This document shows, one piece after another, positions 6,156 through 12,892 of a stretch of DNA of 13,693 nt. The translations under genes were made by a program, and so were the position numbers. The DNA is from Pseudomonadota bacterium (GTDB taxonomy: Bacteria; Pseudomonadota; Gammaproteobacteria; Burkholderiales; Burkholderiaceae_D), in assembly GCA_023392035.1 (NCBI GenBank), contig JAEVZY010000185.1:1-13693 (forward strand), in the 5' to 3' direction. The first letter of the stretch is position 1, and every line of letters starts with the position of its first letter. The notes under the pieces were generated by a model. It was not told where the DNA came from and made no database searches. It saw only the letters and a program-made list of their open reading frames with translations.

Positions 6156-7295
6156 TTGACCAATCGCAATTCGATGCGCGCTGCCTTGGTCGGAGTCGAC
6201 TTCGGCAAGGGCGATTTTGCGGCCAGTCTTGAAGAGCTGGCCCTGTTGTCGCGCACGGCAGGCGCCGAGCCGGTCACCACCGTGACCGGCCGCCGCGCCA
6301 GCCCGGACGCGGCACTGTTTGTCGGCTCCGGCAAGGCTGAAGAAATCGCCCAGGCGGTGGCCGACCTGCAGCTGGAAATCGTGATCTTCGATCACGCGCT
6401 TTCCCCGGCCCAGCAGCGCAATCTGGAACGTCATCTGAAGGTGCGGGTGGTCGATCGCACCAGCCTGATCCTGGATATCTTCGCCCAGCGCGCCCAAAGC
6501 CATGAAGGCAAGGTGCAGGTGGAGCTGGCCCAGCTGCAGCACCTGGCCACGCGCCTGGTGCGTGGCTGGACCCACCTTGAGCGGCAAAAGGGCGGTATCG
6601 GCTTGCGCGGTCCCGGTGAAACCCAGCTCGAAACCGACCGTCGGCTGTTGGGCGAACGGGTGAAAGCCCTGCGCGGCAAGCTCGGCAAACTGCACCAGCA
6701 GCGCCTCACGCAGCGGCGCGCGCGCGGACGCAACAGCGCCTTCTCGATTTCCCTGGTGGGCTACACCAACGCCGGCAAGTCGACCCTGTTCAACAACCTG
6801 ACCAAGGCCGGCGTATATGCGGCCGACCAGTTGTTTGCCACGCTGGACACCACTTCGCGCCGGGTCTACATGGGCGAGGTGGGCAATGTGGTGGTGTCCG
6901 ACACGGTAGGCTTCATTCGCGACCTGCCGCACTCGCTGGTGGCGGCCTTTCGCGCCACGCTGGAAGAAACCATCCATGCCGATTTGCTTCTGCACGTGGT
7001 GGACAGCGCCAGCCCGACCCGCCTGGAACAGATCGAGCAGGTGAATGCGGTGCTCAAGGAAATCGGCGCCGACCATATCCCGCAGGTGCTGGTCTATAAC
7101 AAGATAGACGCAGCGCAACTGGAACCGGGTTTGGAGCGTGATGAGTATGATAAAATCCGCCGCGTTTTTATCAGCGCCAGGACCGGTTCGGGCGTCGACT
7201 TGCTGCGGCAAGCCTTGTCCGAGTATGCAGCCAATGCGGCGCCTGGTCCTCAGGCACGCGGGGAGGCCCAGCTTGGTCACGAGGTGAGACACTGA
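6156..7295 (+). CDS. hflX: Ribosome-associated GTPase HflX
   Basis: 379 residues from the TTG at 6156. HflX is a translation-factor GTPase that binds the 50S subunit and splits stalled or hibernating ribosomes, notably under heat stress. The N-terminal domain is followed by a coiled linker with the HflX-specific GIGLRGPGETQLETDRR stretch (147-163). The G domain follows: P-loop GYTNAGKS (202-209), switch residues LDTTSRR (230-236), DTVGFIRDLP (249-258) and NKID (315-318), then SARTGSG. The start is uncertain. ATG 6174 would give 373 residues beginning MRAALVG; neither start has a good Shine-Dalgarno, and homologs begin within a few residues of this point. The gap from hfq is 15 or 33 bases. 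The stop codon lies in the first copy of an 18-bp tandem repeat (7281-7316). Confidence 0.95.
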   Translation: MTNRNSMRAALVGVDFGKGDFAASLEELALLSRTAGAEPVTTVTGRRASPDAALFVGSGKAEEIAQAVADLQLEIVIFDHALSPAQQRNLERHLKVRVVDRTSLILDIFAQRAQSHEGKVQVELAQLQHLATRLVRGWTHLERQKGGIGLRGPGETQLETDRRLLGERVKALRGKLGKLHQQRLTQRRARGRNSAFSISLVGYTNAGKSTLFNNLTKAGVYAADQLFATLDTTSRRVYMGEVGNVVVSDTVGFIRDLPHSLVAAFRATLEETIHADLLLHVVDSASPTRLEQIEQVNAVLKEIGADHIPQVLVYNKIDAAQLEPGLERDEYDKIRRVFISARTGSGVDLLRQALSEYAANAAPGPQARGEAQLGHEVRH

Positions 7296-7316
7296 ATCGA
7301 GGTGAGGCACTGAATC
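7281..7316 (+). repeat. 18-bp tandem duplication spanning the hflX stop codon
   Basis: GAGGTGAGACACTGAATC (7281-7298) is followed directly by a second copy (7299-7316) differing at one base (A at 7289, G at 7307). The unit length is a multiple of three, so the last four hflX codons and the stop are repeated in frame: a second TGA (7311-7313) lies 18 bases after the first. Readthrough or loss of the first stop would add only Ile-Glu-Val-Arg-His. The repeat is best explained as a small tandem duplication. Confidence 0.85.
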
Positions 7317-7392
7317 GAGTCGCCGCTTGCAGCCGCAGTCCTTTCTGCCGCGCAGGCCCCTGGGACCCCCTGAACAAATCAAGCGGATCGCG

Positions 7393-8697
7393 ATGCCCGT
7401 TTCCTTCTTCAAAAAACTCGGACTGAAATTCTCGCTGAACGATCCCCGTTGGGGACGCGGTTCCCAGGACGACGAACAGCAGAACCAAAACCAGGGCAAC
7501 CGGCGCCCGCCGGAAGGCCCTCCCGACCTCGATCAACTCTGGCGCGACTTCAACCAGCGCCTGAACCGCATCCTCGGCAACCGCGGCGGCAATGGCGGCA
7601 ACGGCGGTGGAGGCGGCGGCAACTACCGCTCCGATATGCGCGGCGCCGGCATTGGCGTGATCGTGGTCGCGGTGATCGTGCTCTTCCTGTGGCTGGTGTC
7701 CGGCTTCTTCATCGTGCAGGAAGGCCAGACCGGCGTGGTCATGACCTTCGGCCGCTACAGCCACATGACGCCGGCCGGTTTCAACTGGCGTTGGCCCTAT
7801 CCCATCCAGTCGCACGAAATCGTCAACGTTTCGCAGGTGCGCACCGTCGAGGTGGGCTATCGCGGCAGCGTGCGCAACAAGCAGGGCAAAGAATCGCTCA
7901 TGCTGACCGACGATGAAAACATCATCGATATCCAGTTCGCCGTGCAGTACAAGCTGAAAAACGCTTCCGACTGGGTCTTCAACAACCGCGACCAGGATGA
8001 ACTGATCAAGCAGGTCGCCGAAACCGCCATCCGCGAAGTGGTGGGGCGCAGCAAGATGGACTTCGTGCTGTACGAGGGCCGCGAGAAAGTCGCCTTTGAC
8101 ACCAGCCAGTTGATGCAGCAGATCCTGGACCGCTATCGCTCCGGGGTGCAGATCACCAATGTCACCATGCAGGCGGTGCAGCCGCCCGAGCAGGTGCAAG
8201 CCGCTTTCGATGATGCCGTGCGCGCTGGCCAGGACCGCGAGCGCCAGAAGAATGAAGGCGCGGCCTACGCCAACGACGTCATTCCCAAGGCCCGCGGCGC
8301 AGCCGCCCGTCTGCAGCAGGAAGCCGATGCCTACCGTTCGCGCGTAGTCGCCAATGCCGAGGGTGACGCTTCCCGCTTCAAGCAGGTTCTGACCGAATAT
8401 CAAAAAGCGCCGGCCGTGACCCGTGACCGCATGTACCTCGAGACCATGCAGCAAATTTTTGCCAATACCACCAAGGTGATGGTGGATTCGCGCAGCAGCA
8501 GCAATTTGCTGTACCTGCCGCTGGATAAGCTGATCAAAGAAGCCAGTGCCGATGCCACCCGGCAGAATGCTGCCCCCGCCGGCGGCCATGCCCAGGGCAG
8601 CAACCCGGCGCCGGAAGCATCGGCCGCCGAAAGTGGTGCCCGTCGGGATCCGCGCAGCCGCGATCCGCGTGAAAGCCGCGAGCGGGAGGTGCGCTGA
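7393..8697 (+). CDS. hflK: HflK, SPFH-family modulator subunit of FtsH protease
   Basis: 434 residues. HflK and HflC form a large membrane complex that encloses the FtsH protease and modulates degradation of membrane proteins. Order: cytoplasmic N-terminus with a short LNDPRWGRG motif (16-23), a Gln/Asn/Pro-rich stretch, a Gly/Asn-rich linker (62-77), one transmembrane helix (about 86-107), the SPFH/band 7 domain (about 108-280), a helical region likely to form coiled coil (280-340), and a low-complexity charged tail rich in Arg, Asp, Ser and Glu (416-434). ATG 7393 was preferred over the in-frame TTG 7327, since the extra 22 residues look unlike the family; no good Shine-Dalgarno marks it (CGGA at 7384-7387 is the nearest). 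The 97 bases after hflX hold the second tandem-repeat copy and no promoter I can recognise. hflC overlaps its stop codon by one base. Confidence 0.95.
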   Translation: MPVSFFKKLGLKFSLNDPRWGRGSQDDEQQNQNQGNRRPPEGPPDLDQLWRDFNQRLNRILGNRGGNGGNGGGGGGNYRSDMRGAGIGVIVVAVIVLFLWLVSGFFIVQEGQTGVVMTFGRYSHMTPAGFNWRWPYPIQSHEIVNVSQVRTVEVGYRGSVRNKQGKESLMLTDDENIIDIQFAVQYKLKNASDWVFNNRDQDELIKQVAETAIREVVGRSKMDFVLYEGREKVAFDTSQLMQQILDRYRSGVQITNVTMQAVQPPEQVQAAFDDAVRAGQDRERQKNEGAAYANDVIPKARGAAARLQQEADAYRSRVVANAEGDASRFKQVLTEYQKAPAVTRDRMYLETMQQIFANTTKVMVDSRSSSNLLYLPLDKLIKEASADATRQNAAPAGGHAQGSNPAPEASAAESGARRDPRSRDPRESREREVR

Positions 8698-9599
8698 TGA
8701 ACCGCCTTTTCTCCTGGATCATTGCGATCCTGATCCTGCTGTCGATCGCGTTTTCGACCATGTTCATCGTCGACCAGCGGCGCTTCGCCATCGTGTTTGC
8801 GCTGGGCGAAGTCAAGCAGGTGATCTCCGATCCCGGCCTGCATTTCAAGCTGCCGCCGCCGTTCCAGAATGTGATTTTCCTCGACAAGCGCATCCTCACT
8901 TTGGAGACGCCCGAGGCTGACCGCTTCATCACCGCGGAAAAGAAAAACATCCTGGTCGACGCCTTCGTGAAGTACCGCATCAGCGACCCGCGCCTGTTCT
9001 TCATCAGCTTCGGCGGTGACGAGCGGCGCGCGCAAGACCGCATGCAGCAGATCATCAAGGCCGCGCTCAACGAGGAAATCACCAAGCGCACCGTGCGTGA
9101 AGTGATCTCGGGCGAACGCGGCAAGGTAATGGACGCCATCCGCGTGAAAGTGGCCGAGGAAGCCAAGCAGATCGGCGTGGACATCATCGACGTGCGCCTG
9201 AAACGGGTGGACTACGTCGAGCAGATCAACGCCTCGGTCTACGACCGCATGAAGGCCGAGCGGACCCGGGTTGCCAATGAGTTACGCTCGACAGGCGCGG
9301 CGGAATCAGAGAAAATCCGCGCTGATGCTGATCGTCAGCGCACTGTCATCCTGGCTGAAGCCTACCGCGATGCAGAGAAGGTGCGTGGCGAAGGCGATGC
9401 CAAGGCCACCGCGATATACAACCAGGCATTCGGCCAGAATCCGGAGTTTTTCAAGTTCTACCGCAGCCTGGAAGCCTATCGTGCCAGCTTCAAGAATCGC
9501 AGCGACATGATGGTGCTTGACCCCAACTCGGAGTTCTTCAAGTACTTCCGGGCGCCTGGCGGCGGTGCCGGATCAGGCGCAGCGGCCCCGAAAAAATAG
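8697..9599 (+). CDS. hflC: HflC, SPFH-family modulator subunit of FtsH protease
   Basis: 300 residues. Partner of HflK in the complex around FtsH. It has a short N-terminus, one transmembrane helix (about 7-24), then the SPFH domain (VDQRRFAIVFALGEV, 25-39, with LHFKLPPPFQNV, 48-59), a helical charged region (about 180-236) and the family's C-terminal stretch EFFKFYRSLEAYRASF (250-265). The tail is Gly/Ala-rich and ends in Lys-Lys. ATG 8697 shares its first base with the last base of the hflK stop (TGATG), and a strong GGGAGG (8684-8689) stands 7 bases upstream, so this is the best-marked start in the block and translation is coupled to hflK. It ends two bases before the DUF2065 gene. Confidence 0.97.
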   Translation: MNRLFSWIIAILILLSIAFSTMFIVDQRRFAIVFALGEVKQVISDPGLHFKLPPPFQNVIFLDKRILTLETPEADRFITAEKKNILVDAFVKYRISDPRLFFISFGGDERRAQDRMQQIIKAALNEEITKRTVREVISGERGKVMDAIRVKVAEEAKQIGVDIIDVRLKRVDYVEQINASVYDRMKAERTRVANELRSTGAAESEKIRADADRQRTVILAEAYRDAEKVRGEGDAKATAIYNQAFGQNPEFFKFYRSLEAYRASFKNRSDMMVLDPNSEFFKYFRAPGGGAGSGAAAPKK

Positions 9600-9601
9600 C
9601 C

Positions 9602-9796
9602 GTGCCCGAAGTTTTGTTGTTTGCCATCGGCCTGGTGCTGATTCTGGAAGGGATCGGCCCCTTGGCTTTTCCGGGCCGTTGGCGGCAAGTCATTGAAACC
9701 ATCATGCGGCTTAAAGACGGCCAATTGCGTTTTCTTGGCCTGACTTCCATTTTGCTCGGGCTGACAGTACTGCTGCTTGCCGAAATATTTAACTGA
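9602..9796 (+). CDS. Small two-helix membrane protein, DUF2065 (YjeT-like)
   Basis: 64 residues from a GTG two bases after the hflC stop. It has two hydrophobic segments (about 4-22 and 43-62) with a short basic loop between (FPGRWRQ, then LRFLG), the pattern of the DUF2065 family, exemplified by E. coli YjeT, which likewise sits between hflC and purA. Function is unknown; the position suggests a link to the HflKC-FtsH membrane complex, but that is only guilt by association. There is no separate Shine-Dalgarno, so it probably depends on ribosomes finishing hflC. Family and gene assignment are fairly safe from length, topology and neighbours. Confidence 0.87.
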   Translation: MPEVLLFAIGLVLILEGIGPLAFPGRWRQVIETIMRLKDGQLRFLGLTSILLGLTVLLLAEIFN

Positions 9797-9810
9797 CGCC
9801 CGCTTTGCCC

Positions 9811-10965
9811 ATGCCCAACTGGCTGCTTCCCGAGAATATTGCCGATGTCTTGCCGTCCGAAGCGCGCAAGACTGAAGAGCTGCGCCGGGCCATCCTCGAC
9901 CGCTTCCGCGCTTATGGCTATGAACTGGTCATGCCGCCGCTCTTGGAATACCTGGACTCCCTGATGCCGGTGGCCAGCCCGGACATGAACCTGCGCATGT
10001 TCAAGCTGGTGGACCAGCTTTCCGGCCGCAGCCTGGGTCTGCGCGCCGACACCACCGTGCAGGTGGCGCGCATCGACGCCCATCTGCTGAACCGTCCTTC
10101 GGTGACGCGCCTGTGCTATGCCGGTAGCGTGCTGCATACGCGGCCTTCCGGCCTGCACGCCACGCGCGAGCCGTATCAGATCGGCGCTGAAATCTACGGC
10201 CACGCCGGCCTGGAAGCCGATGCCGAAATCCAGGAGATGGCCCTGGCCACGCTGGCTTTGGCCGGCTTTGACAAGGTCAGGCTGGACCTGTGCCACGTCG
10301 GCATTTTTGGCGCCCTGGTGGCCATGGACCCGGCCGCGCAAACGCGGCGCAGCGAACTCTACACGCTCTTGCGCGGCAAGGATGTGGCAGGCTTGCGCGA
10401 AGCCACCGCGGGCCTGGCCCCCGTCGTGCGCGAGGCATTGCTGGCCCTGCCCAAGCTGTACGGCGACAGCAGCGTGCTGCAGCAAGCCCGGACCATCCTG
10501 CCGGCCGAGTCCGCCATCACCCGCGCGCTGGACGACTTGCAGGCTTTGGTCGACCTGGCGCCGGCCGGCTCGGTCACCATCGACCTGGCGGACCTGGCGG
10601 GCTACGAATACGAAAGCGGCGCGATGTTTGCCATCTACGTTCCGGGTCTGCCGAACGCGGTGGCGCGCGGCGGCCGCTACGACCACGTGGGAGAAGCCTT
10701 CGGCCGCGCCCGGCCCGCGACCGGCTTCTCCCTGGATTTGCGCGAACTGGCGCGCCTCATGCCCACCGCTGCCCCGCGCCCCGCGATTCGCGCGCCCTGG
10801 GGACGCGATGCCGCGCTGCGCGAGATGATCGCCGCACTGCGCGCTGATGGCGAGATCGTGATTCAAAGCATGCCGGGGCATGAGAACGACCAGGACGAAT
10901 TCGAGTGCGACCGCGTGATCGTGCCCGAAGCTGGAAATTGGACAATCAAAAAGCTGGAACAATGA
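9811..10965 (+). CDS. hisZ: HisZ, regulatory subunit of ATP phosphoribosyltransferase
   Basis: 384 residues. HisZ pairs with short-form HisG to make the first enzyme of histidine synthesis and gives it histidine feedback control; it is a histidyl-tRNA synthetase paralog without an anticodon-binding domain. Seen: N-terminal LLPENIADVLPSEA (5-18), a class II core with LRADTTVQVAR (77-87) and YQIGAEIYG (122-130), and GGRYDHVGEAFGR (287-299) followed by ATGFSLDLREL. The catalytic histidine motif of true HisRS (RGMDYY in hisS of this window) is replaced by LAGYEY (262-267), and length stops short of the anticodon domain, so it is not a second synthetase. ATG 9811 fits the family start; a TTG at 9805 is in frame. 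hisG is not in the window. Its TGA overlaps a possible purA ATG. Confidence 0.94.
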   Translation: MPNWLLPENIADVLPSEARKTEELRRAILDRFRAYGYELVMPPLLEYLDSLMPVASPDMNLRMFKLVDQLSGRSLGLRADTTVQVARIDAHLLNRPSVTRLCYAGSVLHTRPSGLHATREPYQIGAEIYGHAGLEADAEIQEMALATLALAGFDKVRLDLCHVGIFGALVAMDPAAQTRRSELYTLLRGKDVAGLREATAGLAPVVREALLALPKLYGDSSVLQQARTILPAESAITRALDDLQALVDLAPAGSVTIDLADLAGYEYESGAMFAIYVPGLPNAVARGGRYDHVGEAFGRARPATGFSLDLRELARLMPTAAPRPAIRAPWGRDAALREMIAALRADGEIVIQSMPGHENDQDEFECDRVIVPEAGNWTIKKLEQ

Positions 10966-12275
10966 TGGGCAATAGCATGGCAAGGAATGTGGTCGTGATC
11001 GGCACCCAGTGGGGTGACGAAGGCAAGGGCAAGGTCGTCGACTGGCTCACCGATCATGCGCAAGGCGTGGTGCGCTTCCAGGGCGGCCACAATGCCGGCC
11101 ACACGCTGGTGATCGGCGGCCAGAAAACCGCGCTGCAACTGATCCCCTCGGGCATCATGCGCGAAGGCGTGGCCTGCTACATCGGCAATGGCGTGGTGCT
11201 GTCCGTGCCTGATCTGCTGCGCGAAATCGACAAGCTGCAAGCCGTCGGCGTGGAAGTGATGTCGCGCATGATGATTTCCGACGCCTGCCCGGTCATCCTG
11301 CCGTATCACACCGCGCTGGATACCGCGCGTGAAGTGGCGCGCGGCCCCAACAAGATCGGCACCACCGGCAAGGGCATCGGCCCGGCCTATGAAGACAAGG
11401 TGGCACGGCGCGCGATTCGCGTGGCCGACCTGATGAATGCCCAGCGCTTCGCAGAAAAACTGCTGGAGAACCTGGACTACCACAACTTCGTCCTGACCCA
11501 GTACCTGAAGGTGCAGGGCATCGATTACCAGAAGACCCTGGATGAAGCCCTGGCCTATGCCGAGCGCATCCGTCCGCTGGTGGGCGATGTCTCGAGCACG
11601 CTGTACGCCCTGAACAAGAAGGGCGGCAGCATCCTGTTCGAAGGCGCCCAGGGCAGCCTGCTGGACGTGGACCATGGCACTTATCCCTACGTCACCTCCA
11701 GCAACTGCGTGGCCGGCAATGCCGCCGCCGGTTCTGGCGTTGGCCCCGGCATGCTGCACTATGTGCTGGGTATCACCAAGGCGTACACCACGCGCGTGGG
11801 CTCGGGCCCGTTCCCGTCCGAATTGCCGACCGATGCCGGCGTCGGCAAGCATCTGGCCAGCGTGGGCCACGAATTCGGCACCGTCACCGGCCGCCCGCGC
11901 CGTTGCGGCTGGTTCGATGCGGCTCTGCTCAAGCGCTCGGTGCAGATCAACGGCGTCTCCGGCATCTGCCTGACCAAGCTGGACGTGCTGGATGGCCTGG
12001 AGACCCTGCGCATCTGCACCGGCTACACGGTGGATGGCAAGCACGTCGACATCTTCCCCAGCGGTGCCGAAGAAGCCGCGCGCTGCGTGCCGGTGTATGA
12101 AGAGATGCCCGGCTGGACCCAGACCACCGTCGGCGCCAAGACCCTGGACGCCTTGCCCGCCGCCGCGCTGGCCTATGTGAAGCGCCTGGAGCAACTGGTG
12201 GGCGTGCCGATCGACATGGTTTCCACCGGCCCCGACCGCGAAGAAACCATCGTGCTGCGCCATCCCTTCAAGTAA
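10965..12275 (+). CDS. purA: Adenylosuccinate synthetase (PurA)
   Basis: 436 residues. PurA joins IMP and aspartate with GTP to form adenylosuccinate, the first committed step from IMP to AMP. Hallmarks: GTP-binding QWGDEGKGK (15-23), QGGHNAGHT (39-47), the second signature GKGIGPAYEDK (136-146 region), FEGAQGSLLDVDHGTYPYVT (225-244), the SGPFPSEL/GTVTGRPRRCGWFD region (280-318) and C-terminal KLDVLDGL. Start is uncertain among ATG 10962, 10965 and 10977. The first makes an ATGA overlap with the hisZ stop; the second lies six bases from GGA (10956-10958) and is reported here; all give nearly the same protein. It is translationally coupled to hisZ in any case. The phosphoribosyltransferase gene follows after 18 bases. 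Confidence 0.97.
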   Translation: MGNSMARNVVVIGTQWGDEGKGKVVDWLTDHAQGVVRFQGGHNAGHTLVIGGQKTALQLIPSGIMREGVACYIGNGVVLSVPDLLREIDKLQAVGVEVMSRMMISDACPVILPYHTALDTAREVARGPNKIGTTGKGIGPAYEDKVARRAIRVADLMNAQRFAEKLLENLDYHNFVLTQYLKVQGIDYQKTLDEALAYAERIRPLVGDVSSTLYALNKKGGSILFEGAQGSLLDVDHGTYPYVTSSNCVAGNAAAGSGVGPGMLHYVLGITKAYTTRVGSGPFPSELPTDAGVGKHLASVGHEFGTVTGRPRRCGWFDAALLKRSVQINGVSGICLTKLDVLDGLETLRICTGYTVDGKHVDIFPSGAEEAARCVPVYEEMPGWTQTTVGAKTLDALPAAALAYVKRLEQLVGVPIDMVSTGPDREETIVLRHPFK

Positions 12276-12293
12276 GCGAAGCCAAGTACCGCG

Positions 12294-12818
12294 ATGGCTG
12301 TTTCCGACGACAAGCATCTTTGGGTGGATTGGGAACAGTACCATCGCGACATCGAGCGGCTGTGCCTGCAGGTGGCCGACTCCGGCTGGCAGTTCGACCA
12401 GGTCTTGTGCCTGGCCCGCGGTGGACTGCGTCCGGGGGATGTGTTCTCGCGCGTGTTCGAAGTGCCGCTGGCGATTCTCTCCACCAGCTCATACCGGGCC
12501 GAAGCCGGCACGGTGCAGGGCGAGATCGAAATCTCGGACCAGATCACCAGCGCCGCCGGCGAGCTGAAGGGTCGCATCCTGCTGGTGGATGACCTGGCCG
12601 ACTCCGGCGTCACCTTGCGCGCCGTGTGCCAGCGCTTGCAGCGCAATTGTCCGCAAGTGACTGAAGTGAGGACCGCCGTCATCTGGTGCAAGGCCGCCTC
12701 TGCATTCAAGCCGGACTATTACGTGAGCTATCTGGAATCCAGCCCGTGGATTCACCAGCCCTTTGAGGAATACGACGCCATGACAGTCGAGGGGCTGCGC
12801 AAGAAGTTGAAGCAATAG
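12294..12818 (+). CDS. Purine-type phosphoribosyltransferase (type I PRTase fold)
   Basis: 174 residues. The PRPP-binding motif ILLVDDLADSGVTL (95-108), with its two acidic residues and following Ser-Gly-Val-Thr loop, identifies a type I phosphoribosyltransferase, and CLARGGLRPGD (39-49) matches the upstream loop of hypoxanthine/xanthine-guanine enzymes. C-terminal WIHQPFEEYD (152-161) resembles the XGPRT hood region. The likely reaction is transfer of phosphoribose from PRPP to a purine base (salvage), but base specificity cannot be read from the sequence, so no gene name is given. It follows purA by 18 bases with no promoter or terminator between, which supports a purine role (salvaged IMP would feed PurA). 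No clear Shine-Dalgarno precedes ATG 12294. A strong terminator lies 20 bases behind the stop. Confidence 0.88.
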   Translation: MAVSDDKHLWVDWEQYHRDIERLCLQVADSGWQFDQVLCLARGGLRPGDVFSRVFEVPLAILSTSSYRAEAGTVQGEIEISDQITSAAGELKGRILLVDDLADSGVTLRAVCQRLQRNCPQVTEVRTAVIWCKAASAFKPDYYVSYLESSPWIHQPFEEYDAMTVEGLRKKLKQ

Positions 12819-12837
12819 GCCGCACAGTCGGCATACC

Positions 12838-12861
12838 AGGCCCGCTGAATGCGGGCTTTTT
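12838..12861 (+). terminator. Intrinsic terminator ending the hfq-to-phosphoribosyltransferase run
   Basis: GCCCGC (12840-12845) pairs with GCGGGC (12851-12856) around the loop TGAAT, followed directly by five T (12857-12861). Flanking A12838/G12839 can pair into the T-run. This is a textbook Rho-independent terminator and marks the end of the transcription unit that includes purA and the phosphoribosyltransferase gene. Confidence 0.85.
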
Positions 12862-12892
12862 CATATCAAGAACAAGAGCAAGGGAGGCTTGA

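Noticed and set aside
7327..7392. 22-residue N-terminal extension of HflK from TTG 7327
   Set aside because: No Shine-Dalgarno, and the Pro/Arg-rich residues do not resemble HflK; ATG 7393 preferred.
5925..7499. 524-codon open frame on the - strand opposite hfq and hflX
   Set aside because: Runs antisense through three well-supported genes and shows no domain; explained by codon bias on the opposite strand.
7171..8589. 472-codon open frame on the - strand opposite hflX/hflK
   Set aside because: Antisense shadow; Ala/Gly/His-rich low-information translation.
9538..10983. 481-codon open frame on the - strand opposite hisZ
   Set aside because: Antisense shadow of hisZ and neighbours; no motif seen.
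10863..12344. 493-codon open frame on the - strand opposite purA
   Set aside because: Antisense shadow of purA; His/Gln/Gly-rich composition typical of reverse-strand reading of GC-rich genes.
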